64,000 bases of DNA from Adineta steineri (lineage: Eukaryota > Rotifera > Eurotatoria > Adinetida > Adinetidae): the NCBI GenBank assembly GCA_905250115.1, contig CAJNOI010000019.1, forward strand, positions 432,030 to 496,029. Reading direction: 5' to 3'. Both the position numbers and the translations under genes were made by a program. Of the stretch, positions 34,500 to 48,900 are shown piece after piece. Within the stretch, counting starts at the first letter, position 1; each line of letters begins with the position of its first letter. Under the pieces are notes generated by a model. That model worked only from the letters and a program-made list of their open reading frames with translations, was not told where the DNA came from and ran no database searches.

Positions 34500-37400
34500 T
34501 TAAATCGTACGAAATTCATCACATATATAAGCAGGTAAACGTTGTTCAAGTACCTATGAAAGAAATCTTGATTAAGAAAATTTCTTTTTGGAAAAAAATA
34601 ATTCATACTTTGATTGGTAAATCACCATAATGAATAAACATTGTTAGAAAATCTAACATATTAATTGCTTCAATTGGAAAATCAGGTAATTTTTGACTAG
34701 AAGAAAATAAAATAAATTTATTCTGAAAAATAAGTGAAAATTTATGAACCTTCCGGCTTGATCGACATGTGATTTAATAAATTGACAAAGACATGTTAAA
34801 TAATCATCGATTAAATCACTATGATATTGTTTTGTTAATGTATATATTCCGATGACAAATGCTGAACAATCCATATCACGTTTACCACTACTTGATGAAC
34901 TACTACTTGTTGTTTGCGTTTGATTTTTAAGATATTTTAATGTAACAATACGTGGAACTTGACTTATTGTATAAAGAACAAGTAATGGAATGAGTAGAAA
35001 ATGATTTTGTGCGGAAATATAAACACGTTGGAAGACATCATTCATTCCAACAGATTCTAGTAAAGGACCTAATTCATATAATAATTCATTTATCGATTCG
35101 GGATATTCATTTTGTTGACTATTAGTATTCGTATAAACTTGTTGAACATCTTGTAAAAGTGTACTAGAATGAAAGAGAAATCAAGTTTTGTTTTAGAATC
35201 CCTTTCATCGCTCGACACTGGCGATCGATTTAAAAGTGGGGAAAGCTATCGGTAAGAACTTCGAAATCATAACTAAAATAAACTTACTCATTAAAAGTTT
35301 TAAGAGCATAGAAAAGATATTTTGAATCATATTTAGCAGATGCTGTTAATTCATGCGCTATTTGTTGACGTAATAATTGCATTTGTCCAACTCTCATAAG
35401 AAAACCACTTAATGTTGTCCAAGCAGTGGCTCCTTTTGCTACGGAATTAGTATAAACTCGATTTGGCTGAGCTAAATTAAAATTATATGAAAACAAAAAA
35501 GATTATTTATATATCATTTACCAATAATACTATCAATCGGTGTTAATTGTCTCATAAATGAATCTAACATATCACTTGAATCTTTATGTACAAAAACACT
35601 TTGTATTGCTCCTGTAAGTAATTGAAGTTCTTTAACGATCATAAATGATAATAAACGATCAAGTCCACTTAAACCAAATGATCCAACAGCTCGATGTAAT
35701 TTACGAAAAAGTAATATATCAACAACAGGTTGTTTTGTTCGTACATCATACCATGTATTACGTTGTTCACCATAGAATGTTAATCGTGGATCTGTAACAC
35801 GAAGAATTTCACGTACAAGACGACCCATAAAATTTATTGAACCATCATTTAATGGTGGTATACGTGGAATTGGTATATGACGTGATTGAAATGCGGATTG
35901 AAAATCATAAATCTAGAATAGAAGAAAAAAATATATATAATAGTTTAAAAATATTTCTTTTTATTACTTTTTGTTTAAGAAAACTATTTGATTCTTGTTC
36001 AACATTATAATTAATTATTCTTGATACTTCTTCTTGCCAAATTTTCAAACCATACATGCCAACATAATCTTGAACATATTCAAATGAACGACGAAAACCA
36101 TCCATTTGATTACCAAGTGCATCTAATTTCGATATTAATTCACTATTCTAAATAAAAAATAAAAAAAGTATTGAAAATTGTTTTTCTTTTACAATATAAA
36201 ATAAACTTTAGCGCGAGGATTGAATGTAAGACCATTATGTAAAGCAGTTGCCACTTGTTTAACTAATTCTTTTCGAATACCATCTTCAAGTACACGTTTT
36301 GGATCAAGCTTTAAAAAAACCGAATTTTTTTGCTAATTATTAAATTCAAAAATTCTATTTACTTTAATAATTCCAACTAAAGTTGTTTTCATCATTAACA
36401 TACTTTCAGTAAATATAGATATATCATGTGTTAATTTCGCAATTTGATACCGTTCATCAAGTTGAGCATATTCTCTTAACTTATCTTTTTCAGCACGTAA
36501 TGGTAATTCACGTAATGTATTTATTTGTAAATAGACAATACTAGCTAACATTGTAAACATTGTTTCAGGAATAATCTATCAAAAAGAAAAAGCGCAATGT
36601 TATTTTTTGAAAATAAATATAAGAAAAACAGTGTTTTATCTAGCGGGTGGGCAGCGCCAACTCAGAATCTCGATTCTCCCATCCAAAATACGACTCCTTA
36701 GGCGGCGCCCACCCGACATTCTGATTCGCCCACCCAGAATTTTCATTTCGCCCACCCGAAAAAAGAAATCTGGGTAAAACACTGTTAAGAAAAGAATTTA
36801 CTTGTAAAACTTTTCGAACATAAGCAACAAGTTCACCGGAATAGTAATGACTAACGATCATAAGATCATTGCTACCAACTTGATTGATTCGTACTAATGG
36901 TAGATCGAGTGCGGATGAAAGCTAAATTTGAATTTTATATAAGAGTTGATGCAAAATAAAATATATACTTTTAAAAATGTTGCACGTAGTTTTGTGACTA
37001 ACGATGGGCTACGTTTAATTCCTTCTTGCATTACACCAGTGAAACTAAAATAATGAGTCAGAATATTAATATGATTTAAATAAATTTTTACCTATCAATA
37101 ATAATCCATGCATAAGATAAATCAGCGACAAGATCCATAATACTTATTGTTGATTCTTGTACATTATTTAATAGAATCATTGTACTTAATAAACGTTTAT
37201 TATCATTTAAAAATTGTTTAACTTGCATGTTTGTATCAAGTTCATGAAATTGTTGTACTTCATCTAATGCAGTCATAATTTGATTTGTTTGACGTCCAGC
37301 ACTTGTCCAATCTTCGAAATCTAATGATTCAATACGTTTAGCCATTGTACGAAACCATGTTTGTAAATTATCTATTTGAAAAATAAAAATTCAAAAAAAC

Positions 37401-39205
37401 AAATGAACATTTTATTTTTCTACCATTTTTTTCTACACGTGTCAATGGCATTGTACCAGAAAAAACATCAGCTAATTCAATAAGACGTTCAACAGCTTCT
37501 TTTCTATTTGCTGTCCATCGATCAAATTTTTCTACTAATAATAAACTAACAATCTATAAAAGAAGAAAAATTACAAAACAAAACAATTTTCAATAAACAA
37601 ACTTCTTTAAGATTAAATTCGAATTGTGCTGTATTTAATAAAAGTTTAAATACTTCCGCTGGATTATATTGTGATTCAGTCATAACAAGTTGTAACATTT
37701 GTTTACATCGTTTATTGATATCAGCACCAATGGGTAATTCACTTGTATGTAATATAATCCATTTTAAACATATATTACATTCTTTCATAAATTTTAATAA
37801 TGTTGAAATTGTTTTTAAAACATATTCTTCGATTAAAACACCTTCAATTAAATATTGTTCAACTTGTTTATTTAATTTACCAATTTTATCATGAATCATT
37901 TGACACTACAAAACAAAAATTGTATTTATATAGAAGTAAAAAAAGAGAACATACTCGACTTTTAACAGCTTGAATATCAAGTGTATTATTCAATGCTGCT
38001 TTTGCTGCTTTATATGGTTCCCATGCATCAATTAAATTAACTGTCATACCCATATATAAATTAATAACCCAATTATCAGCAAAATGTTTATCAACAATTT
38101 CACGCATAATAGCTTGCTTATTATGTAAAACATCAGGATAGAAATAAAGTAAAACATATAACATAGATGCTTGTGTTGCATAAGCTGCAGTTTGATGTTC
38201 AAGTTCTGTATAAGCTTTCTTTTGATTATAAATATCATCTGAACGTAAACGACCTATAATCATACCAATAACATCTTCACGAAAACCAATGCGTCTATTC
38301 AAAAAAATAAATAATAGCAAACGTGTAGGATGTTGAATAATTTCGTTTACCTGAAATAATTTTCTGGATAACCAGGAGGACGTTTAAAGGGTTGAAGAGA
38401 AAAACCATCATTTCGTGCTAATAATTTTCCTACTTCATCAATGTTACTATCCAATGCATTACGTTTACCACTAGAAATATTTTCAATTGAATAGAGATTA
38501 GTTTTATCGTAGTAGAATATTATCTTACCTATAACGAAAATAAGAAACAATCATACGTTCACGAGCAGCAGCATCATATTTTAAATCCAAAATTATTAAC
38601 ATAACACCAAAGAGATACACAGCTTCAGCCTAAAATAAATACTCTTCTGTTTTTTTTCTGATAGTACAGCAATGATTTTTTACCATTAATTGTTTTCCTG
38701 CTTCATTTGCAATAACACTCTCAACTGTTTGTTGTAAATAAGTTCCATTTGTTAAATCTTCAATATATCTATTGAATAATTAAATACATATGAATATTTT
38801 CTTAAATATTTTGACTATACCGATTAAATTCAATTCCATATTTATGTACACTTTCGAAACCTTGGTAAAATCTTGTGAGTAATGTTAAATTATTTTCACG
38901 AAATTCATCATCAAGATCTTGAAAATCCTAAAGAACAAAAAAATATAATATTCAATAAAATCTTAAATTAATATTCATACTGCTCGACTATTAATTAATT
39001 CATCATAATATTCTTGTTTGGAAAAATATGAAAAATCAAATATAATATCTGCATATTTTCCAGCATCACGAATATTTGCAACTTTAAATACAGGTGGTAC
39101 AAAATCAGCTAAACGAAGAAGTTCAGCTATAATTGCATTGCCTGTTGCAACAAGTTGTAAAAGATTTTGACCACATGGATTATTTGCTGCTAAAAAGTCA
39201 CTCAT
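34500..39205 (-). CDS. WASHC5: WASH complex subunit 5 (strumpellin)
   Basis: About 19 exons on the minus strand, from [32 protein letters not shown] (39205) to CDEFRTI (stop 34500-34502), roughly 1150 residues, the usual length (human 1159). Identity to strumpellin runs along the whole length: [133 protein letters not shown] and [12 protein letters not shown]. Strumpellin is a helical scaffold of the WASH complex, which activates Arp2/3 on endosomes. A 158-base MITE sits in one intron. A poly-Ser insert occurs near the C-terminus (around 34890-34910). Confidence 0.95.
36628..36785. mobile_element. hAT-type MITE, 158 bp, perfect 8-bp target duplication
   Basis: In a WASHC5 intron. The ends are ACAGTGTTTTATCTAG and, complement of the right end, ACAGTGTTTTACCCAG. 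The element is flanked by TAAGAAAA at 36620-36627 and 36786-36793. The interior has several GGTGGGC/GCCCACC words in both orientations. The terminal sequence is related to the 41.3 kb element, so they appear to be one family. No coding capacity. Confidence 0.88.
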
Positions 39206-39917
39206 TTGTATAACTAAAAAGATGAAAAATGATAGTAAAACAAAAAAATTCTTATCAGTAAAAAGAATAAACGCAAATAAGATAGTTTTGTTTATATCAT
39301 ATGAAATCATTTATTTGTGGATTTCAATGATTGTATAGATAAAACTTCGTTTAATTTTCTCTATTAAAACATTTTAAATTGATTGATAAGAAATGATAAA
39401 TCAGTATTATGATTTGACAGATTTACTGATCAGTAATCTCAACAGATGGCGCTAGATAACGAATATTGTAAATAAAAATCGAGATTGAACTTACTGTGAA
39501 TAATTTGAACATCACTTGTGAGAAAATCTCTTACGATTTAGATTAATTCATTCGAAGGATAACTTCCTTCACAATCAGTATCATTTACTGATAAGTTCTT
39601 TAAGTCTCAAGTATAGAATTTTATGATAACAATTCAAAATCTGTAGTGCTATCAAGTGTTTATCGATTTGCAATATATATTTTTTATTTTTCACGACAAT
39701 GTCCTTCATTTCTTTATCCTATCTAACAGTTTGTCAATAATAAGAGAGAGAAATCTTAATGTCAAACTAAAAACTATTCTTATCTTGAATACACATATAT
39801 AAACTTGCAAATTTTTTTAATCTGATTCAACTCCCGAACGTAAAACATACTTTTCATTACCAACGCAACGTAATATACAACAAATCATCAAATATTCTTT
39901 TTAACTAGGATAGAAAA
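39206..39917. other. intergenic between divergent genes
   Basis: About 710 bases between the WASHC5 start (-) and the WD40/HEAT gene start (+), probably containing both promoters. AT-rich, with no coding signal. Confidence 0.45.
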
Positions 39918-42900
39918 ATGTTAGCACAACCAAAATTATTAACTTGGTCAGCTGCTAAAACACGTATTATCAATCGATTAAATTATTCGGCTACAATACA
40001 TGAAGAAGCATCACCTAAAATTTCTACATTAGCATCAAGAATACCTCAAATCTCGTTATTTTCAAGTCGAGTAAATAATTCATTAGTCTATAAAAATAAA
40101 AAAATTCTCATGTTTTCATTATATAGTCTTTAACTAAGTTTCAATTTGATACTCATCTTCAAGCATTTACATACTACCGATCAAATGATGATGATGAAAA
40201 TACAGATAATATTGAAGATATAATAATTACTTCATTATTTTATGATGATCCAAAAGATCCACGTTCAGCAGTTTTTGTATATTTTACTTCATTAACTACT
40301 GGAATTATTCGACGATGTTTGAAGTAAATTAATTTATTTAAATAAAAAATTCTTTTGAAATCATTGAATTTTTCTATTCAGATATGATTTTCAATTTCCA
40401 TCATTTCAATTATTAAAATATATTTCAAGACTTGAAGTAGAAAATAATTTATAAATTACTCGAAAATGTTTTATTTTTTGTTTTTAGCTTATTGTTGGTT
40501 ATTCAAATAATCGAATCTATTTACTTTCGAATAAAAATGGTAATTTAAAATATTTAACATCAACTAGTTGTCCGGGTACAGTCCGAAGGTAAAATAAGAA
40601 TTGTAATCAAATAATTTCTTTTAATTTAAGAATATTTTAGAATAATATATGATAGAACTACACGTTCACGTGATGTAATTTATGTTGGTGGTGATAAAGG
40701 TTTATTTGTTCGTTGGTATTTAGATAGAGATTCGGTATATATAGTTTTATAATAAAAAAATTTGTTTTTGATTCTTGTTTTTTAATAGAATGGATATGAA
40801 TTACGACTTGGCGATCGATTAAAATCTGTATTTATTAATCGAGAACATAATGTTATTGATATGAAACTTGATCGAATATCACATAAATTATTTATTGTTG
40901 GACACAAAGGATGTGTCATCTTTGATACACTTGTTAGAATTATTCCGATTTTAATTTTAAAAAAAACAAACAATTCCTTATTTATTTAGTTAAATCGAGA
41001 ATCAGCTAGTGTTCTTTCTGCTCATGGTGCACCAGTTACATGGTAATTATTAAATTCATTTCAAATAGAAAATGAAGAATTTTTTTTATTTTTCTAGTGC
41101 AAATATCTATGGATTTTCTATAATAATGGGATTTTCTGATGGTATTATGAAGGTAATATTACACACATATATGCAGAAATTATGCACCCTATTTCCGCTC
41201 GAGAATAGTGTGAGCAAATCTTTGTTTCGAAAGAGGTGTAAGGGAAAACTTGCAGTATTTAGTTTTGTATACCGTTAATAGAAATACGAAAATGTTCAAA
41301 TTATCTTCTTAGGTCTTTCAAAACTTTTTGATAGACCATTAATATCAGTGATTTATCTAGAGGGAGGGCAGAGATGGCGGCGCCCTCCCGGCGATCGATT
41401 TTGCCCTCTCGAAAATTGTAATTTTTGTGCTTATACTGTGTATTTCTCCTCTAAAAGTTAGGTTTTCGCCCTCCCAGAAATCGCTATCGCACTCTCGGAA
41501 GGAAAAACCGAGATAAAATACTGATTAATATTAATAATCAAATTATAGATTTTTGAAATTGGAAATGAATCTATTCCTGTTCGATATCAATTACAAGCAC
41601 ATCATGCTGCTATGATAGGTGATTAATCGAAATATTTAATACAATCTTTTCAATGTTATTCTTTTTAGGTCTGTTAATTACTACTGATGGTATCATAGTA
41701 ACAGGTGCTGTTAATGGTACGATAGGTTTTTATTCACTTGAATCATTAGTTAAAGTAAATAAATTTTATTAAATATAATCAAAAGGAAAACTGGAAATCT
41801 TTTAGCTTGGTGAACATCATTTTACTGAATCTATTGAACGAATTATGTTTGTACGTGGTGAAGATATACTTGTTAAGTTTAAAAATGATTTACAATTATT
41901 AACTTATACATTAGTATGAATAGAATAATTTTAATAAAACTTTTTTTTACTGATTTTTGTGTTTTAGCCAATTCGATCATTTTCTGCCGCAGTACAACCC
42001 ATTGAACAATTACGTGTAACATTTCCTGTTGGTAGCATCCCGTCACGTGTTGTCTTGCGAAGTTCACAAAATCTTTTTACAGTTCATAATCCACGTTCAA
42101 CACAAATTATTAATGTTATTCCATTATCTCCTAATGTAAACGAAAACTTTTATTTCAATACAAAAATATTTTTCTTCTTTTTGAAATAGAGAATAATTGT
42201 GAATGATTTTATGTATGATTCAGCTGGAGAAATTCTTTATATATTAACTAGTAAAATAAGTAAAAATATTATTATTATTTTGTTTATTCATATAAATTAA
42301 TACGATCATTATTGTTATTTAGTATGTAGTTATCATTGTGCAAGTCAACCAGCTTATTTATTAAATATGTTTGAAGTAAAAGATGATTGTCTTTTTACTA
42401 AACTTTGTTGTGTTATGTGGGTAAGTTACATCGTGCGGATCTTTCGAGATCCTATTCTTTTTCTTATAGTTTTCATTACTTCCTGAACATACAAAAAAAC
42501 GTCGAGCATTTGGAATTATATTTGTTGGAACAACAAATGGAAAAGTACATTAGAAGATCTATATTTATATATAAATTTTATTTCAATTCTAGCTCTATCT
42601 TGTTCCTGGTGATCATGGACTTAAATATGCTTTATTACCAAATTCACCTGACGCATTAGATAGTTATTATCAAATACTTAAAGATACGGCAACAGTTGAA
42701 ACATTAGAAATCTTTCAAGCCTATGAAACCTATACTACACGAGGTTAATTTATTCTTTATAAAATATTTAGTTATAAATATTTTATTATTTAGGAGGTGC
42801 ACGATATTTACTTGCAATTGGAAATGATCTTATTGCAAAATTTTATCGAGTATCAATAAGTGATCATGAAATATTCTTACGTGAATTAGGAGTACCTGTA

Positions 42901-45900
42901 AGTAAAACGAAAATAATATAATTTAGAAAAAAATTATTTCTCGTTAAAATCAAAAGATTCGTCTTGATTCACCATGTATCGGTGCAGCTATGGCAGAATA
43001 TCGAATAGCTATAGCATGTGCACTTCGTGGTTATATTCAAATGTATCTAATAACAATTCATGGTCTTGATGAAATCTCACCAAAAGATATTCTCTATGAA
43101 GATTCACCAATCAAATCACTTACTGGTTGTGATACATTAGGGTTATTTGCAACATTAAATAATGCAAATGAAATCATAGTAAAATAGAATAAAATAATTA
43201 TCGAAAGAAGAACTATTTCCTATATTTTAGTTATGGACAAAAAATAATGAAGCAATAAGAAAATTAAAATGTGATGCTCCTTTAATATCAATTGCTAATC
43301 TGAATGATAGAGGAGATATTTTATTAATATCAAATAGAAGATTATAGTAAGACATTTGCGTGTATATTTAAACTATTTTATTTGTTTTTATAGTTTTTTA
43401 ATGATTAGTGATTTTGCACCTGATCAAGCATTATTTGATTTAACAAAAAAAACAATTAAGGTGGGTAAAATGTATCGAAATACTTTTTTTTGTATTGATT
43501 AAACTTTGGTCTCTTTAAATATTCTATAAAAAGAAAACAATCGATTGAATATTAAATGACTTATTTTTTGTAGACATTATTCTCGTTCATCAAGTGTTGA
43601 TTTAAAATTGAAAAAAAAGGAAGAAGCGAGAGAGAAAGAAAAGAAGAAATATGAAAGTTATTTTTATCACATCAGTCTACTGATGATGCCAAATTAAGTA
43701 GAGAAAAAGATAAGAACAAAGAATTGCATTCGTACGTTTGAAAACAAACAAAAAAAGAGTAGTTAAAACATAAGAAAAAAGAAATTTTTATGGTGAGAAT
43801 ATATTCTTATATCTAATTATTCTATTTATATCTTTTTAGGATGATCCAATTGAATATCCAGTACAAATCAATAAAAAATTTGATCCGTATGTTTACTAGA
43901 AATAGAATATTTTATTATTCTTACTATCAACAAAATAGAATACTATTAAAAACTTGATTTGACATTTAAAAGAAAACGTCAATATTACTGTCACTTGTCT
44001 TTTTCAATTACAAAAAAAGTGAAATTTTTTTACTTTGATCTATCGAATAATTTTCTTCTTGTTCTCAATATAAGAGGAAAAAAACTATCGAGAGAGATTC
44101 ATTTGAAATGAATATAAATTGACGGTTTTGTGAGTGGGTTGTTTAATAACAATCATATGAAAAACAACAACAAAGAAAAATATTGAAATATATGTCCATA
44201 GTTTCACCTATACACTCTCACCTACGACATTCTTTATAATAAACATAAGAAGAAATGATACATGCAAAAGCACCATCTCTTTCCTTTAAACAATTATCAA
44301 AAAATAGACAAACGAATAATTACAAGTAGAATTAAGATTCTTGTAAAATTTATTTTGATTTTTTATCTAGAACTTCAAATGAACCAGTTGAAACCGTTCA
44401 GCTTAATCTACGAGCGATTCCACAAGGTTTACTTAATTACTAATATGATTATAAATAATACCTTCTGTTCTAGTTCCACAAGATGTCGAGGAAACAGATC
44501 CATTCGATTTTTTTCAAGCAATCGAACAAAAGAGAATCGAAGCTGAAATGGCCAGAAGATTAGAAGAGAAAAAAATATATCCAATTGCACCTGATGGTAT
44601 AATTATTTTTTGATCTTAAACCTAAACCTTTACTATTTCTTAGGTTTCATTCCTAATTCAACAATTCGTTCAATGTTTAAACTAAAAGATATCGAACCCG
44701 TCGATATGAATATATTTCGATTACGACTTGTATGTATATAAATAAAATATTTGATTTCTTTTTTCTTGAGCTAGAAAGTATTCGATTTAAAAAAAACTAA
44801 ACAAAAATATAGATGCCACCGATAACACAAAATACAATTCAAACGGAATTAGATGAACGATTGAAACGATATGCTGTTTTACCATATGATGATAGTGCTC
44901 GTTCACTTATTTCTCAATCATTAAATAAAATTGTAAGCATAGAACAAGAATATTTACATTTATTTTTTTATTCTAGGATATTCTTGATAATTTAGAGGTT
45001 TGTTATAAAACAAACACTGTAGAATTTTGTTTTTCACATATCGTCTAATTAGAGTGGTTGTTTTTCAGTTCGCTTAATAATACACAGTTTTTTGAATTTA
45101 TTTTACTAAAAAATTATATCCATTTTTTCATAATTTAGAATAAAACAAATAAAAATCTTAATTGGCAAAATGATGATGATGAATGGGTAGAATTAGGTGA
45201 TCCTGATGGTTCAATTAGTGCAAGTTCATTAAAACCAATAAATGAAAAAAAGACTCGAAGTATTTATATAATTACTATAATAATTATCTTATTTTCATAT
45301 GGTTATTTCTAGCTGCACGTCCATCAGCAGATACGTTAATAGCTCGTCAGAAGGTATTCGAAACAAAAACTTTTGCAATAATTCTTATTGTGTTTATCTA
45401 GGATTTACTTCCCGATGTATTTAAACGATTGAAGAAAGAATCCTGGTGGAAACCAAAAGATGATCAAGCAAATAATAATTTACGTTCAATGTTATTATAT
45501 TTACTTGAAATATTAAAAGCTAAACAAAAAGATTCATATGAATCCGCTTGTAATTATGTCGTGGAAATATTCAAGTATTAAGAAAATTTTCAAAGAATTT
45601 TTTTCAAAAATTTATTTCTTTAGAACACATGGAATTGACCAATCACTTGTTGATCAAATTCTTGATATATTAATTAATCATTTAGTTCAAAGTGGAAATG
45701 ATCCATTAGATGTTCATACAGTTCAAACAATAGCTCAATTTATGATTGAAAGAAAAAATATTGTCGTATCATTACTTGATTTTGCATTAAAATATCCATC
45801 AGTAATTTCAATACTTTTTGTTTTCTTCTATTAAAAACTATTTTTTAGGGTGATATTCTACATCATGAAGCAATAAATGCTATTAAATTTATTACTGATG

Positions 45901-48900
45901 TTAATAATTCAGATGATATTGAACTAGTTTTTGATAATATGGCAGTTGTTCGAGTAAGAAAAATTATTTTTTTGATATCATAAATATAAAACAAATTTAT
46001 TTATTTAAGAACGCTGATGCTGATACATTTTCATTTAAAGCAATTATTGAAAGAATAAAAGCTAAACGTAAAAAATCTTTAAATGGTTTAATCAATGATG
46101 GAAATGAAACAGTTATCGATGAAATTCATCCATTATTAAAAAAAATTTCGGAAGAACGTTGGTTTCCTCGTGATAATATTCCAATTACACTTGATTCAAT
46201 TATTGATATTATTCTAAGTAAATTACCAAATGCTAGTAAATCAGTATTTAAAGCATTAACAACATATCTTGTTCAATTACATCGGTAAATAATTTGTCTA
46301 TATAAGTTAAAACCGAATTAATATGTATCTTGAATATAATGGTGCCTTTTTATTTTTATACTATTTCTTAAAATTCTTCTATATCGAGTATTGATGTTTG
46401 TATCGATTTTAAGGCATCTTGTTTATGTAACTTCAGATAGTGATCTTTTATAACTGCAGCACTTTAGTAAATTTCAAAATAATTCATTTACTTCTATCTT
46501 TATCGGGAGAAATAAACGAGAATAACACTTTTTACACATAGACTTATGATAGATCTTATACATACAAATCGACTACCAGTAAACTATTTATTCAAAAAAC
46601 TTCAAAAGATAGACTTCAGATTTGAGTTCCTCGCTCTCGATTAAAATTTTTTAAAAACTGACATCGGAATCAAACTCCTCACTCTCGATTAACTTTAGTC
46701 AAGTTTTATGGAAAATAATAGTTCTCCATTGTCAACTAGTAAAGTGCGGAGATACAAGCAAGTTATTCTTAGTAGATTCTTCTCTCCGAGAAATAGAACA
46801 AAATGCATTAAGTTTCTGTTGAAAAGCGATTTGACACCTACAACTATACTCATATCTATTTTGAAATAATTCTTCAATAGAATATCTTGTAGTGAATATT
46901 CTTATCTTTTAGTGAAATTGGATATTCAAAAGAACAATTCACTCGTGTGTCCAATGGTATTATATCACTTCTTTCACATGCTGATGCTGATTATCGATTA
47001 CGAGCTGCATCAGTTCTAGCTGAATTAGGTCAAGAAACAAAATCCATCGATATTGCTTTACTTAATTCATTTTTAAATGATTCTCGAGTATATTCTTCTT
47101 ACTTTTTTTATTAATAAATGTTTCTATTTACAAATTCTGTTTTATATATAGGTACTTGTTCGAACTGAATGTTGTGATACATTAAAAAAATTAACTGGTA
47201 TTACTTCGGATACAGTTTTAAAAGACTGTGCAGATGATATTCCAATTCTACAGGTAGAATATTTTTAGATAGAGAAAAAACGAAATTTTTAAATAATATA
47301 AATGATGTTTTTATAGACTTTACCTGAGGAAAATTTTTCACTTCAAAATTATTTGAAAGAAAAAAATCGAAAATTAACAACAACAGATGAACAAGCATTA
47401 GTATCGATTGATGAAAAACAAGAAAATGAAACTGAAGAAGAAAATATACCAGTTGTAAGTAATACTGAACAAGAAGATTCAAATAAAAATAATGAAGATA
47501 CAAATGATTCTTCTCCTATTAATGAACAAATCGATCAAGTTGATGATAAGAAATCAAGTGTTCATTCACGTACTCCATCACCCGATGTCAATGAACAATC
47601 GAATACAGAATTTAATATAATACCAACTAAAAGAACTTCACCTGAACCAACAATTCGTATTGAAATAACTGAGAAACCAAAACCTACCACACACACTTCT
47701 AATGAACAATCAAAAGCACGAAGAGAACCATCGCCATCCATACAACCATCTCGTTCACGAAAACAACCATCGAATCCACTTGAACAATACAATCCTATAC
47801 CTATTAAAATCACTGTTTCAGATCAATCTACTGGCAAACGGTACTATATCTTTTACATTAACTTTCTATTATTTTCTTCTTTAGTATTGTACTTTTACCA
47901 AATAACACAAATACCGATGATTCATATACAAATCAGAATGGTACTATAAACTTTTTAATTTTGAACTTGAAATATTTTTTCCCTTTTCTTCTAGATAATA
48001 ATTTTCCAACTTATCAAGAACAACCAATTGATCCAATTCAATCAATTATTGATGATCATAAACGTCATGATGGCTATTATCGTATGATACCAAAACGTCC
48101 AGTATTAGTTCCTCATAAAGTTTCTCTTGGAGGTTTATTTGGTGATCAAACACATATAATTCCTAATAGACAAATACCTGTACCATCAACAACAAATACG
48201 ATGCATTTATCGGATTTAAATAATAATAAACGTCATTTAAATAAAGTTGAATTCGTACAATTATTATCATCATTAATGATCCGTGCAATAACATTACATA
48301 GAAGACATGAAAGACTTATTCCAGGATTATTTTCATCTAATGTAAATTCTTCAGATGGTTTTACTGAAGCATTAACTATTTCTCAAATGCGATTACATTC
48401 ATCATTAGATCCTTATCAAACAAATTCTTTCATATCAAATAGATTACCAACAATTTATCAACGAGGTCGATCCTCATTTGAAATAACTAGAATAAAATCA
48501 GATGCACAAACAAGAGCAACAAGAGAAGGTATATATGTATATAAACGAGTTGATCATATTCTTCTTAACTTTCAAAGACAATAATAATAACATGAAATAT
48601 CGTTTTTTTAGGCATCAATCTTCACAAAGTTAGAGATATGGAAGCTGCGTTGTCTAATCTACTTAAAACTGATAGTGAACCTAAACGATCTAGAATTATT
48701 CGTTCAAATACCAGTCGTAATCGTCCACCTCCTCCTCCCATAACACCTACATCTGATCAGAGCGAAATAACTCATGCAATGGTTCTCGAACAAAGTAAAT
48801 ATTGAAAAATAAATTTTACTATTTTTATTCTTCTCTCTTAGTATTAAAATCACAAGGTATACAAAATCCTCAAAATTACATTCAACAAATAAGTCGTACA

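Noticed and set aside
46286-46912. Open frame and near-duplicate CTCTCGATTAA segments in an intron of the WD40/HEAT gene
   Set aside because: Two short, diverged direct copies near 46620-46690 with no ends, duplication or coding support; judged chance or an old remnant.
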